A stretch of 60,149 bases of DNA from JAAGZL01 sp050290785 (GCA_050290785.1 JBNKIR010000019.1:1-60149); one strand, 5' to 3'; counted from the stretch's first letter, positions 45,891-55,475 are shown. Numbers and translations: made by a program. The notes: generated by a model not told the origin, from the letters alone.

Positions 45891-47248
45891 GGGATTTGCA
45901 GGACCTGACCGACCCTTATCGTATCACCGGACAGATCATTGGCATCACGCAGACCGTTGACACTTACCTGATACTGCTTGGCGATCATATCCAGCGTATC
46001 CCCGCGATTTATAACATGCCGGCGTGGCGAATCGTTTTCTGGCCTTAACCTCTGTGCCAACATGGTTCCAGGAGGAGGATTGGAATAGAAATAGTCCTTC
46101 ACCCCGGTAAATATGGTCTGGGCAAGTTTACCCTGATGCGATCTACTCCTCAGATATCGCTCTTCTGATGGGTTGCTTATGAACGCCGTCTCAACCAATA
46201 TTGAGGGTACATCCGGCGACTTCAGCACCGCAAAACCCGCCTTCTGGACATTGCTGTGATGCACTTTACCGACCCGACGCATGTTTCTCAGGACCTTCTC
46301 CGCCACGTCATGGCTGGCCTGTCTGGTACCGGTCTGTGAGAGGTCGAGCAGTACGGACGCCAAGACATCATCTTTATCTTTCAGTTCGACACCACCTATC
46401 AGGTCAGCACTGTTTTCCCGCTCTGCCAACCAGCGTGCCGCCTCACTTGATGCCCCCTTGTTGGATAGGGTAAAGACGGATGACCCACGGGCACGTCTGT
46501 CTCTAAAGGCATCCGCATGTATGGATATGAATAGATCCGCCTTATTCTTACGTGCCAACTCAGAGCGTTTTCTCAGACCCAGATAGTAATCCCCATTACG
46601 TATCAGGACAGGGCGCATGCCCTTTTCCCTGCTGATCATATCGGCCAACTTTCTGGCGATGGAGAGGACCACATCCTTCTCTCTGGTACCGTTACGACCT
46701 ATAGCACCAGGGTCTTCGCCACCATGACCGGCATCGATGGCAATCACCACATCCCTGGCAGGCTCTGGTTTCTTTCGTTCGTTTTTCACCACCGCCCTCT
46801 GGGGTGAGGTGGCCTTTATAGGAGAAACCTTTGTTGGGGAAACTGGCGCCGGCCCGGTCTCGAACAGGTCCAGGACCAGACGATGTCCATACTCGCGATT
46901 CGGAGCCAGGGCAAAGATCCTGGGATTTATCCTGGATTTCAGATCAAGGACTATGCGCAGATCGCTTCCGCCACGGGCGCCGCTGCGGATGCTCTGCACA
47001 AAACGGTCTTTTGCAGCGAATCCTGCAAGAGAGGTATTCAGCTTGGCATTGGTAAAATCTATTACCAGCCTCTCCGGATTGGATAGGGCAAAGATACGAT
47101 GCTGCACGGAATCGCTGACATCAAACACCAATCTGGTGTGATCGGGGGCGCTCCAGAGCCGTAGACTGTTGATCTCAGTCTGTCCAGCCTGAAGTGAAAA
47201 ACTACAAATTAGCAGCAGGATAGCGGCTATCTTCTTCATCTTCATCAA
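45887..47248 (-). CDS. amiB: N-acetylmuramoyl-L-alanine amidase with AMIN and LysM domains
   Basis: A 453-residue exported zinc amidase that cuts stem peptides from septal peptidoglycan. After a signal peptide, an AMIN domain (25-125) targets the division site. A Pro/Lys-rich linker leads to the Amidase_3 domain, with zinc ligands in IDAGHGGEDPG, the Glu of GTREKDVVL, SIHADAF, and the catalytic Glu of LVETAFISNPSEE. A single LysM domain ends the protein (VINRGDTLDMIAKQY). The order tsaE-amiB-mutL is standard. Confidence 0.94.
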   Translation of the reverse strand: MMKMKKIAAILLLICSFSLQAGQTEINSLRLWSAPDHTRLVFDVSDSVQHRIFALSNPERLVIDFTNAKLNTSLAGFAAKDRFVQSIRSGARGGSDLRIVLDLKSRINPRIFALAPNREYGHRLVLDLFETGPAPVSPTKVSPIKATSPQRAVVKNERKKPEPARDVVIAIDAGHGGEDPGAIGRNGTREKDVVLSIARKLADMISREKGMRPVLIRNGDYYLGLRKRSELARKNKADLFISIHADAFRDRRARGSSVFTLSNKGASSEAARWLAERENSADLIGGVELKDKDDVLASVLLDLSQTGTRQASHDVAEKVLRNMRRVGKVHHSNVQKAGFAVLKSPDVPSILVETAFISNPSEERYLRSRSHQGKLAQTIFTGVKDYFYSNPPPGTMLAQRLRPENDSPRRHVINRGDTLDMIAKQYQVSVNGLRDANDLSGDTIRVGQVLQIP

Positions 47249-47342
47249 CCATCACACAAATATCTTAGGATCCGTTGATAAAATTAGCACGCTGAAAACG
47301 AAATTTCCAGTGTTATCTTAAGGATAGCAGACTTTTCTCGAT

Positions 47343-47822
47343 TTATTTGTTAAGTATATCCCGCATTCCGGCCATGACGGCGTTCAAAAGCCGTTTCCCA
47401 GACTCTGTCTCCGCCCTAAGTTCCAGATTTCGTCCCTGCACCAGATGTTCAATGTGGATCATCAGATCGGGAGGCGGTAGCTCCCCCTGCCCCCTCTCCG
47501 GCCACTCCACCAGCAGGGTTGCACCATCCTCCAAAAGATCGCGCAGCCCCAGATACTCCAGCTCTCCAGCATCCGCCAGGCGATAGAGATCGATATGACA
47601 ATAGTTGTCCTCTCCTATCCGGTATGGCTCCATCAGGGTATAGGTGGGACTCTTCACCGCACCGGCATATCCCAGCCCGCGCAGAAACCCCCTTACCAGA
47701 GTGGTCTTGCCTGCACCCAGATCCCCATGCAGGTAAACGATACTACCCTTGGGACAATCGGACGCCAACGCAGCACCCACCTCCTCCTGCTGTTCCTGGG
47801 TGCCGGTATGCAGCCTTAACAT
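47343..47822 (-). CDS. tsaE: tRNA t6A synthesis ATPase TsaE
   Basis: A 159-residue ATPase that, with TsaB and TsaD, makes N6-threonylcarbamoyl-adenosine at tRNA position 37. It has the P-loop HGDLGAGKTTLVRG, SPTYTLMEPY and HIDLYRL, and EWPERG near the end of the fold. Its start overlaps the nnr stop (ATGTTAA), so the two are coupled. Confidence 0.95.
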   Translation of the reverse strand: MLRLHTGTQEQQEEVGAALASDCPKGSIVYLHGDLGAGKTTLVRGFLRGLGYAGAVKSPTYTLMEPYRIGEDNYCHIDLYRLADAGELEYLGLRDLLEDGATLLVEWPERGQGELPPPDLMIHIEHLVQGRNLELRAETESGKRLLNAVMAGMRDILNK

Positions 47823-49327
47823 TCGCCCGCCGCCGGATTGATCAGGGCCCTGATGACCGGTATAAGATCCGAGGCAAGCAAACCGGATTCGCCCTCTTTT
47901 GCTGCAATATCTGCGGCCCTTGCGTGCAGACAGACCCCCAAACTGGCCGCCAGCTCCGGCGCATACCCCTGGGCCAACAGGGCGGCTATCACCCCGGTCA
48001 ATACATCGCCCATACCACCGCTAGCCATGCCGGGATTGCCATCGGTGCAGAGATCGGTTGCCCGCTCCTGACCCGCCTGTATGAGTGTGCCGGCCCCTTT
48101 CAGCACCGCCACCCCTCCGTACTTGAGCTGCAGACTGCGCACACTCTGAAACCTGTCAGACTGGACCTCGGCCACATGGCAATCAAGGAGACGGGCGGCC
48201 TCTCCAGGATGCGGGGTCAATATCCAGTCATCACGCCGCATGGGCTCGCAAGCCAGCATATTCAGGGCATCGGCATCCACCACCATAGGTAGTTTGTACT
48301 CCAGCACATAGCCCAATAGCCCCATGGCCCATTTCGATCTGCCCAGACCGGGACCGATTGCCACCACGTTTGCCCGCTGCAACAACGCCCTTAGCTGAGC
48401 CGGACCTTCCACTCCGTGACACATCAACTCCGGGCGCATCATATTCAGCAACGCTGCGTGTTCCGGACTGGTGGCCACCGAAACCAGTCCCGCACCACTC
48501 CTTACCGCGGCCTCGGCCGCCATGCGTACCGCACCGGAAAATCCCGGGGCTCCACCGATAACCAGCAAGTGACCGAAGTCACCTTTGTGCGCGGTTCGAC
48601 TTCTGGGTGAGATGTGACACCGGAGCGCATCCCAGCTCACCCTGGATGCGGATGGAGTCTCTGCGGAGTAGACACCGGACGGGACATCCAGATCGTCGAA
48701 ATGCAGTTCGCCGCACTGTTCCGGGCCATCCCCGGTAAACAACCCCTGTTTCAGGCCGATAAAGCTGATGGTTGCATCCGCCTTTACCGCAACCCCCAAC
48801 ACCTTGCCGCTATCGGAGTGCAGACCGGATGGTATATCCAGGGCCAATACAGGTGCCCAGTGCTCATTGATCGCATCCAGTGCATCCGCCCAGTCACCGG
48901 TTACCTCCCGCTCCAGACCCGTACCGAACACCCCATCCACCACCACCTCGGTCTGTTCCGGTACAGACACAAACGGCATGACCTCACCACCGAGGGCCAT
49001 AAAGGCATCAGAGTTGTGCCTGGCATCTCCTGACAACTTTTCAGGACTACCCAGTTGCAATACCCGCACAGCGATACCATCCTGCAGGGCCAGCCTGGCA
49101 ACCACAAAGCCGTCACCACCGTTGTTACCAGTACCGCAGACTATGGTTATATCCTGCACCTCCGGCCATTTTATCCTTAACAGCCTATAGGCAGCTGCAC
49201 CAGCCCTCTCCATCAGGGTATGCCCTGGTATCTCAAAATTCTCAATCGCGGTCCGATCCAGTTCGCGCACCTGCTCGGCTCGATACAGATCCATTGGCAG
49301 GGACTCACTCAATTTCATCGTCTTCAT
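47816..49327 (-). CDS. nnr: Bifunctional NAD(P)H-hydrate epimerase / ADP-dependent dehydratase
   Basis: A 503-residue fusion that repairs damaged NAD(P)H. The N-terminal YjeF_N epimerase (about 10-225) has CGTGNNGGDGFVVAR and VDGVFGTGL. The C-terminal kinase-like dehydratase (about 230-495) has GHLLVIGGAPGFSGA, DADALNML, ILTPHPGEAARLL and GNPGMASGGMGDVLTGV. The fusion is the standard bacterial form. It is first in the 49327-to-35603 minus-strand run and divergent from queG across a 112-base gap. Confidence 0.95.
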   Translation of the reverse strand: MKTMKLSESLPMDLYRAEQVRELDRTAIENFEIPGHTLMERAGAAAYRLLRIKWPEVQDITIVCGTGNNGGDGFVVARLALQDGIAVRVLQLGSPEKLSGDARHNSDAFMALGGEVMPFVSVPEQTEVVVDGVFGTGLEREVTGDWADALDAINEHWAPVLALDIPSGLHSDSGKVLGVAVKADATISFIGLKQGLFTGDGPEQCGELHFDDLDVPSGVYSAETPSASRVSWDALRCHISPRSRTAHKGDFGHLLVIGGAPGFSGAVRMAAEAAVRSGAGLVSVATSPEHAALLNMMRPELMCHGVEGPAQLRALLQRANVVAIGPGLGRSKWAMGLLGYVLEYKLPMVVDADALNMLACEPMRRDDWILTPHPGEAARLLDCHVAEVQSDRFQSVRSLQLKYGGVAVLKGAGTLIQAGQERATDLCTDGNPGMASGGMGDVLTGVIAALLAQGYAPELAASLGVCLHARAADIAAKEGESGLLASDLIPVIRALINPAAGEC

Positions 49328-49439
49328 ACATATCCAGTCGTTACAGCTGAAATATAAACCAGCGAATTGTATCTGAGATTTGTGCTCTAGTGGGGTTTAT
49401 CGAAGGTTCCGAAAAAATAGATGGTATAGTTCCACCCCT

Positions 49440-50498
49440 ATGAAGAGTGTAGATTACCAGCAACTGGCGCAGTCCATAAAACTCTGGGGCCGTGAACTCG
49501 GATTCCAGCAGATAGGCATAGCCAATACCTCTCTGGAGATGGCGGAGCAACATCTGACCGAGTGGCTGGACTCTGGCAGACACGGCGCCATGGGATTCAT
49601 GGCCAGCCATGGCATTAAACGCAGCAGGCCGGACGAACTGGTACCAGGCACCATCAGCGTCATCTCCGCCAGGATGAATAATCTGCCCCCTGATACAGAT
49701 CCGCAAACGGTCCTTGCCGATCATGATCTCGGATACATAGCACGCTACGCCCTGGGGCGTGACTACCACAAGGTGGTACGCAACAGGTTGCAGAGTCTGG
49801 CCACCCGCATCCAGAAAGAGATCGGAGAATTCGGCTACAGGGTATTTACCGATTCCGCCCCGGTCATGGAAAAGCCACTGGCGACCAAGGCCGGACTGGG
49901 CTGGGTAGGTAAAAACAGCATGCTGGTCAACCGTGCGACGGCATCATGGTTTGTTCTTGGGGAGATATATACCGATCTGCCCCTGCCACAGGATAGTGAA
50001 GAGAGAGATCACTGCGGCAGCTGCGACCGATGTATGGCCGCCTGCCCTACCCAGGCCATCGTGGCGCCATATAAACTGGATGCCAGGCGCTGTATCTCCT
50101 ATCTCACGATCGAACTGGGCTCTTCAATACCGGAAGAGCTGCGGCCACTGATCGGAAACCGCATCTATGGCTGTGATGATTGCCTGCTATCGTGTCCGTG
50201 GAACCGCTTCGCCTCTCCCACTGACGAATCGGACTTTCTCCCCAGAAACGGACTGGATGCCCCGACACTGATTGAACTGTTTTCTTGGGATGAAGAGGAG
50301 TTTCTCAAACGACTGGAAGGTTCGGCCATAAGGAGGATCGGCCACGAATGCTGGTTGCGCAATATAGCTGTCGCCCTGGGAAATGCCAAAACATCAGGAC
50401 TGATTATCGACGCACTTGAAGAGAAGATTGATCATCCATCAGAACTGGTGCGGGAACATGTTGCCTGGGCCCTGGATCGCCACACGAACGGCAGATGA
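49440..50498 (+). CDS. queG: Epoxyqueuosine reductase
   Basis: A 352-residue cobalamin- and iron-sulfur-dependent enzyme for the last step of queuosine synthesis in tRNA. It has EKPLATKAGLGWVGKNSMLV and two [4Fe-4S] clusters (CGSCDRCMAACPTQA and CDDCLLSCPWNRF). I start at the ATG at 49440 because the family begins near QLAQSIKLWGRELGF; a longer frame starts at 49380 with GTG and no support. queG beside nnr-tsaE is a common order. A strong terminator follows at once. Confidence 0.95.
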   Translation: MKSVDYQQLAQSIKLWGRELGFQQIGIANTSLEMAEQHLTEWLDSGRHGAMGFMASHGIKRSRPDELVPGTISVISARMNNLPPDTDPQTVLADHDLGYIARYALGRDYHKVVRNRLQSLATRIQKEIGEFGYRVFTDSAPVMEKPLATKAGLGWVGKNSMLVNRATASWFVLGEIYTDLPLPQDSEERDHCGSCDRCMAACPTQAIVAPYKLDARRCISYLTIELGSSIPEELRPLIGNRIYGCDDCLLSCPWNRFASPTDESDFLPRNGLDAPTLIELFSWDEEEFLKRLEGSAIRRIGHECWLRNIAVALGNAKTSGLIIDALEEKIDHPSELVREHVAWALDRHTNGR

Positions 50499-50500
50499 CA

Positions 50501-50526
50501 AAACGGGGGCCAAGGCCCCCGTTTTT
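50501..50526. terminator. Bidirectional rho-independent terminator
   Basis: A stem AAACGGGGGCC / GGCCCCCGTTT with an AA loop is flanked by A's and T's, and lies between convergent genes: two bases after the queG stop and 20 bases past the PEP-CTERM-like gene's stop. It can serve both strands. Confidence 0.93.
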
Positions 50527-50545
50527 ACCGTATCTGAATCTGAAC

Positions 50546-51313
50546 TTAGGAGTGCATCATACGACGCCTGCCCAATCCAACAAGACCGGCAAGTGCTGAT
50601 CCGAAGAGCCAGACTGCACCTGGAATCGGCACAGCATTGACCTGTACCAGCAGGTTTTGTGCTCCATCTCTGGTCAAGGCGGCCAGGTTATCCAGCATTT
50701 CTCCATACTGATTGTTTGTCACCCATGTATCCAACATATCCTGTGCAACATCCCTGGCATCGTCGACCCACCACATCCAGGTTGAAAACTCATCCCATGT
50801 AAAACGGATATCGCCTGAAAATACGTCGTAGGCATTATTCTGATCCTCGTGCACAATCTCCCAGATGGCGATCTGGATAGCCAGGGCGTCTTTGGTAGAG
50901 GACATGGTAGTGCCGAAATCTGGATAGACGTTGTACAAAAGACGGCTTATGTCATCCGCCTTGTCCTGCCCCAAACTGGAACTCAAGGTTTCCAGATTAT
51001 GCGTAGTTCCTGAAGCAATGTAGGATGTCCAGTCTAAACAGAATCCGGAAAAGAGTGATTCGCTACCCGCATCATCCGGCAGCAGGCTTCCGGAATAATC
51101 TCCACCCGTCCGGTCAAACACCATCAAGCCACCGGAGCCTCTCTGCGAGTATCCATGATTGTATCCTTTAAGCTGCACATCCACCTGGGCACCTGTGAAT
51201 GAAGAAGGCCCATCAAACACTACTGTGCCTGCTGATGTGGTGAATGAGGCAATCAGCAGAGTAAAAAAAAGAACCAGGCTCACTAGCCTGTACGGTAAGA
51301 TATTGTTTTCCAT
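50546..51313 (-). CDS. PEP-CTERM-like exported protein with possible thioester domain
   Basis: With the ATG at 51313 the protein has 255 residues and a normal signal peptide (1-28); the longer frame only adds non-signal sequence. The middle has FCLDWTSYI (Cys92) and, 55 residues on, AIQIAIWEIVHED (Gln147). This Cys ... Q-x-AIWE pattern is that of thioester domains of surface proteins, where Cys and Gln side chains form an internal thioester that can bond to a target. The C-terminus is an exosortase-type sorting signal: VPIPGAVWLFGSALAGLVG, then RRRMMHS, with the usual Pro-Glu-Pro altered. A surface or matrix role is likely. No exosortase is in the window. Confidence 0.82.
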   Translation of the reverse strand: MENNILPYRLVSLVLFFTLLIASFTTSAGTVVFDGPSSFTGAQVDVQLKGYNHGYSQRGSGGLMVFDRTGGDYSGSLLPDDAGSESLFSGFCLDWTSYIASGTTHNLETLSSSLGQDKADDISRLLYNVYPDFGTTMSSTKDALAIQIAIWEIVHEDQNNAYDVFSGDIRFTWDEFSTWMWWVDDARDVAQDMLDTWVTNNQYGEMLDNLAALTRDGAQNLLVQVNAVPIPGAVWLFGSALAGLVGLGRRRMMHS

Positions 51314-51485
51314 GATTTCCGCCCGAGATTGTGTGATATTTTTTGTGAACCAGTTCACATTATGATGTAGATGGAATTCTACACATAAATTCTGACTTAT
51401 TCTAGAAAACAATGTGCAAACAAGTGGTTGGGGCTATTACCACTATTAATGAGCGTTGTCATCTGATGACTGGCCTACCGGTTCA

Positions 51486-51896
51486 TTATGGAACTATTCC
51501 ATGATCCGCCAGCCACTTATTATCCAGCTCCCATCTGATCCTATCCACCTTCCCCGATTCAATCACGATACGTTTTACACGCTTTTGCAGCTCTGCCAAC
51601 TGCTGCTGGGCCTGCATCAGGTCCGGATTATCCTGAGCGCGGCCGGCCAGTCGCGGGAATATGATTCCCAAAGCCCTATACATGGGAAACATGCTGTTGC
51701 GTGGCGAACTGACAATCCCCACTCCATTATCAATCCGCAACACATGAAACCTGTACGGATAGCTGGAGACCTGCTGATCCTGCTCCAGCAACTCATTCAG
51801 ATCAGAAACCGTAGGGTCTTCGTACAGCGCCCAGACAAGTATGACCAGGGTGATCACACCAAGGAAGATCGAATAGTTTCGGGTGAATTTATCCAT
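51486..51896 (-). CDS. Hypothetical membrane-anchored protein
   Basis: A 136-residue protein with one N-terminal membrane helix (FLGVITLVILVWAL) and a soluble part that should face the periplasm. I do not recognise the family. The end is rich in charged residues (QKRVKRIVIESGKVDRIRWELDNKW). The start is either the ATG at 51896 or a GTG four codons earlier; neither has a strong ribosome-binding site. The transporter gene ends 25 bases upstream in the same direction, so they may be co-transcribed. Confidence 0.65.
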   Translation of the reverse strand: MDKFTRNYSIFLGVITLVILVWALYEDPTVSDLNELLEQDQQVSSYPYRFHVLRIDNGVGIVSSPRNSMFPMYRALGIIFPRLAGRAQDNPDLMQAQQQLAELQKRVKRIVIESGKVDRIRWELDNKWLADHGIVP

Positions 51897-51921
51897 TCTG
51901 ATTAGCACATATTATGTGTTA

Positions 51922-52881
51922 TCAACCCTCGTCCACACAGATCTGTTTCTTACTTATCGCCATCACCGTCTTATACAGGAGAAGCGATATCAACAGTGTG
52001 ACGATACCAAGCAATCCAAATCCCATAATCTTAAACCAGGTCTGCCCGGTCTTCTGGAACATCAGAATGGTAGCGATGGTGATTGCAGCCATGGGAAATG
52101 AGTAGGCCCACCAGGAGAGAAAAAACTTCAGCCTGGTGAAACGCGGAATCTGGGTGAACAGCAACAGGGTCAGGAACAGGGCAGAGTAATAGAGCACCCG
52201 GGCAAATATATCCACTTCGCCGTTTAGTTTTACATAAGAGATAAAGCCAATGGCAGGCGGCGCTATCAAAATAAACAACGTAGGAAACAACCTTTCCGGC
52301 AGCGGCTGATGAAAGATGACCCGATTAAATATAATCCCCAGCAATACGATCCAGAACAGCAGACCGATGCTGAAGAAGAAAGTGGATATCTCAACATAGC
52401 CATGCTCCACTCCAGCGATAGGGACCAGGATATTACCCACGATAGGGATAAACCAGGCCGGATTCATATGATGAATCTCAAAGTGTGCATGATGCATCCA
52501 GACCTGCATTACATAGAGGGTGAAAAACAGGTGCGCTAAGCTGCCTACGGCCCATAACACGAACGACAATGTAGAATTTACATGCAAGGTGCAGACACCC
52601 AAAAGTATCATGCTGATGGATATGGTTGGGAAAAAGCTCAATTTGATCGGATGAGACAGGTCCTTCTTAACCGCCGCCGGATAACGCACCAGCTTAACCA
52701 GAAAGAAGCCTGCCAGAATCAGGAACAGGCAAGCAGTGAACAACATCAATACCTTGGAGACAATGGCAGGCATCTGCAGTACTACATGGGACTTCTCCCA
52801 GGCCAGAGTGAGTCCGGACATGCCCATCACCATGGCAAAAAATGCGACAGGAAAATATTGCAGTCTTGCTTGTTGCTCCAT
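51922..52881 (-). CDS. SLAC1/TehA-family (TDT) transporter
   Basis: A 319-residue membrane protein with about ten hydrophobic segments. The start (LQYFPVAFFAMVMGMSGLTLAW) and NPAWFIPIVGNILVPIAG are typical of the TDT family, which includes tellurite-resistance protein TehA and plant SLAC1 anion channels. It probably moves small anions such as sulfite, formate or organic acids; the substrate cannot be told. It is the first of a two-gene set with the small anchored protein at 51486. Confidence 0.85.
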   Translation of the reverse strand: MEQQARLQYFPVAFFAMVMGMSGLTLAWEKSHVVLQMPAIVSKVLMLFTACLFLILAGFFLVKLVRYPAAVKKDLSHPIKLSFFPTISISMILLGVCTLHVNSTLSFVLWAVGSLAHLFFTLYVMQVWMHHAHFEIHHMNPAWFIPIVGNILVPIAGVEHGYVEISTFFFSIGLLFWIVLLGIIFNRVIFHQPLPERLFPTLFILIAPPAIGFISYVKLNGEVDIFARVLYYSALFLTLLLFTQIPRFTRLKFFLSWWAYSFPMAAITIATILMFQKTGQTWFKIMGFGLLGIVTLLISLLLYKTVMAISKKQICVDEG

Positions 52882-52981
52882 CTGGGTACTCCGAGATTAT
52901 GCTGTTACTACTATGCAAGTGATGTTAGATCACTGCGTTCATTCGACGCATTGACATATATCATAGTATTTTTGTTGGTAT

Positions 52982-53560
52982 TTACTCTGGCTTTGGAAAA
53001 TCGTTAAAACCCACACCCGGGTTTATCTCACGCTCCTCCGAAGGTATCTCATCCTGGTCCGGCCAGTGACCTGGAACCGGATCCGCTCCTTCCAGCATAG
53101 CTGACAGAGGTTCCGTATCTGCCAACACAGGATCGCTCTTGAGATCTATATCCTCCCGCAAACAGAGAAACTCAATGGGGATATTGTTCGGATCATAGCT
53201 GTAGAGAGAACGGCAAAAGCCGTGATCCACGATATCGGCAGCAGGCATACCCGCCGCATCCAGGCGCGCCATGATCTCCCAAAGCTGCTCTCCATCCGCC
53301 ACCTGAATGGCGACATGATCGAAGGCCTGCTCCCCATGTTTTGGTTCACCGTGGCGGCGATAAGGGAGACAGCAGGCATCCGGCCATTCGAAAAAGACGA
53401 TGTAGCTGTCCCCTCCCACTGAGAAAAAGACCTGACGACCCGCGCCTTCGTTGGATGTATATACCAGTCTCATGCCAAGCAGGTCACGCCAGAAGCGGAT
53501 GGTGCCATCCAGGTCGCAGGTACCGAAGGCCGGGTGGTGCACTCCAACATATTCAACCAT
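52982..53560 (-). CDS. VOC-family (glyoxalase/dioxygenase-like) protein
   Basis: A 192-residue protein with the vicinal-oxygen-chelate fold. Metal-ligand candidates are a His near the start (GVHHPAF), a His in AFDHVAIQV and a Glu in IPIEFLC. TIRFWRDLLGMRLVYT is a typical first-module helix. Members isomerise, open or transfer to many substrates, so function is open. The start lies inside a small hairpin (53559-53575). Confidence 0.82.
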   Translation of the reverse strand: MVEYVGVHHPAFGTCDLDGTIRFWRDLLGMRLVYTSNEGAGRQVFFSVGGDSYIVFFEWPDACCLPYRRHGEPKHGEQAFDHVAIQVADGEQLWEIMARLDAAGMPAADIVDHGFCRSLYSYDPNNIPIEFLCLREDIDLKSDPVLADTEPLSAMLEGADPVPGHWPDQDEIPSEEREINPGVGFNDFPKPE

Positions 53561-53599
53561 AGGTTTTCTACCTATATGTTTTCACCAGACATATAGTAA

Positions 53600-54148
53600 T
53601 TATGGCAGCTTTAAAAAATTATCCCGGTAGTGGGCCAGTTCACTGATGGAGTCACGGATATCATCCAGCGCCAGATGCTTGCCCTGCTTGACCACCCCAC
53701 TAGCCACATCCGGGGCCCAGCGGTTGGCCAGCTCCTTCAGCGTGCTCACATCCAGATTACGGTAGTGGAAGTATGCCTCCAGCTCCGGCATGAGGCGGGC
53801 CAGGAAACGGCGATCCTGGCAGATACTGTTGCCACACATGGGAGAGGCCCCCTTGGGGACAAATTCCCTCAGAAACTCGATGGTCTCCCGCTCCGCCTGT
53901 GCGATGTAACAGCTGCTCTGCTTTACCCTTTCGGTCAGTCCGGACTGCCCATGCTGGTTGGTGTTCCACTCATCCATGCCACGCATCACCTCATCCGGTT
54001 GATGGATCGCCAGCATCGGGCCCTCGGCCAGGATGTTCAATTTGGCATCGGTAACGATGGTGGCGATCTCAATGATCAGGTCATTCATGGTATCCAGACC
54101 GGTCATCTCCAGGTCTATCCAGATCAGGTTGTTTGCATCTTGGGCCAT
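53600..54148 (-). CDS. orn: Oligoribonuclease
   Basis: A 182-residue DEDDh exonuclease that degrades two- to five-nucleotide RNAs, including the pGpG left when EAL proteins cut cyclic-di-GMP. It has WIDLEMTGLD, GNSICQDRRFL and HLALDDIRDSI. AAGGA precedes the ATG. It is divergent from the M48 protease gene, with a 79-base gap. Given the cyclic-di-GMP enzymes here, Orn may complete signal removal. Confidence 0.97.
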   Translation of the reverse strand: MAQDANNLIWIDLEMTGLDTMNDLIIEIATIVTDAKLNILAEGPMLAIHQPDEVMRGMDEWNTNQHGQSGLTERVKQSSCYIAQAERETIEFLREFVPKGASPMCGNSICQDRRFLARLMPELEAYFHYRNLDVSTLKELANRWAPDVASGVVKQGKHLALDDIRDSISELAHYRDNFLKLP

Positions 54149-54227
54149 CCGCGATTCCTTGTTGGTGCTGTAAGTAAACCCGGATGATTCTAGCAGAAGG
54201 CTCTCCGCGGATGTATCCTTACCCCCT

Positions 54228-55475
54228 ATGAACTGGTTTAGTTATCTATTTTTGATCGCCATTGCCGGCGGACTGCTGCTGGAGTTCTGGTTGATGCTGC
54301 GGCAACGCAGACATGTAATCACCCATCGAAATGAGGTGCCAGAGGCATTTACTGCGTACGTCACCCTAGACCAGCACCATACTGCGGCCGACTATACCCT
54401 GGCCCAGACACGTCTATGGGGCAAAGAGCTGCTGTTCGGTACGCTCCTGCTGCTGGTATGGACCCTGGGTGGCGGTATCCAGTACATCCAGGATATATGG
54501 AACACCTTAGACCTGGGTATTAACCAGATCCTCATGGGCACCGGCATCATACTCTCCGTATCTATTATCTCTGGCATCCTGGATCTGCCATTCTCCATCT
54601 ATCGCACCTTCGTTCTGGAGAACCGCTTCGGCTTCAATCGCACCTCTCCATCCAGATTTATTAAAGACCAGTTGTTAAAACTCATGCTCTCCCTGCTGCT
54701 GGGCGTGCCGATAGTATGGGTCATCCTGTGGCTGATGCAGACCGCAGGTGATCTCTGGTGGCTGCTGGCCTGGTTGTTCTGGACCGGATTTACCCTGATT
54801 ATGAGCTGGGCCTATCCGACCCTGATAGCCCCACTATTCAACAAATTCACCCCCCTGGATGATGCCGAGTTACGCCAGCGTATCCAGCAACTGCTGGACC
54901 GTTGCGGCTTTACCAGCAACGGGATCTTCGTGATGGACGGCTCCAGTCGCTCCAGCCACGGCAATGCCTATTTCACCGGCCTGGGAAAAAACAAACGCAT
55001 CGTCTTCTTCGACACCCTTCTGCAACACCTGGACGCGGATGAGATGGAGGCGGTGCTGGCCCATGAGCTGGGGCACTTCAAACGTCGACATATCCTAAAG
55101 GGTCTGGCGATCATGACGACCGGTTCGCTGCTAGGTCTGGCACTGCTGGCCTGGCTGATACAGCAGTCATGGTTCTTCAACGGACTGGGGGTAACCACGC
55201 AGTCCAACCCGGTAGCCCTGTTGCTGTTTCTGATGGCGGTACCGGTATTCAGCCAGTTCCTGCACCCGTTGATGACCAGACTGCAGCGCAAACACGAGTT
55301 CGAGGCGGACGACTATGCGGTGGAACAGTCCGGGGCCAGACCGATGATCACCGCCCTGGTCAAGCTCTACAAGGAGAATGCCAGCACCCTGACGCCGGAC
55401 CCGCTCTACTCCGCCTTTCACGACAGTCACCCGCCGGCCCCGGTACGCATTGCATATCTTTCATCCAGGCTATAA
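54228..55475 (+). CDS. M48-family membrane zinc protease (Ste24-like)
   Basis: A 415-residue membrane metalloprotease resembling the CAAX endopeptidase Ste24. About six or seven membrane segments are visible. The zinc site is VLAHELGHFKRRH, with the third ligand in KHEFEADDYAVEQ. The N-terminal part (ENRFGFNRTSPSRFIKDQL) is typical of Ste24-like rather than HtpX proteins. Bacterial members act in membrane protein quality control. The downstream cytochrome and rsgA are in the same direction. Confidence 0.9.
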   Translation: MNWFSYLFLIAIAGGLLLEFWLMLRQRRHVITHRNEVPEAFTAYVTLDQHHTAADYTLAQTRLWGKELLFGTLLLLVWTLGGGIQYIQDIWNTLDLGINQILMGTGIILSVSIISGILDLPFSIYRTFVLENRFGFNRTSPSRFIKDQLLKLMLSLLLGVPIVWVILWLMQTAGDLWWLLAWLFWTGFTLIMSWAYPTLIAPLFNKFTPLDDAELRQRIQQLLDRCGFTSNGIFVMDGSSRSSHGNAYFTGLGKNKRIVFFDTLLQHLDADEMEAVLAHELGHFKRRHILKGLAIMTTGSLLGLALLAWLIQQSWFFNGLGVTTQSNPVALLLFLMAVPVFSQFLHPLMTRLQRKHEFEADDYAVEQSGARPMITALVKLYKENASTLTPDPLYSAFHDSHPPAPVRIAYLSSRL

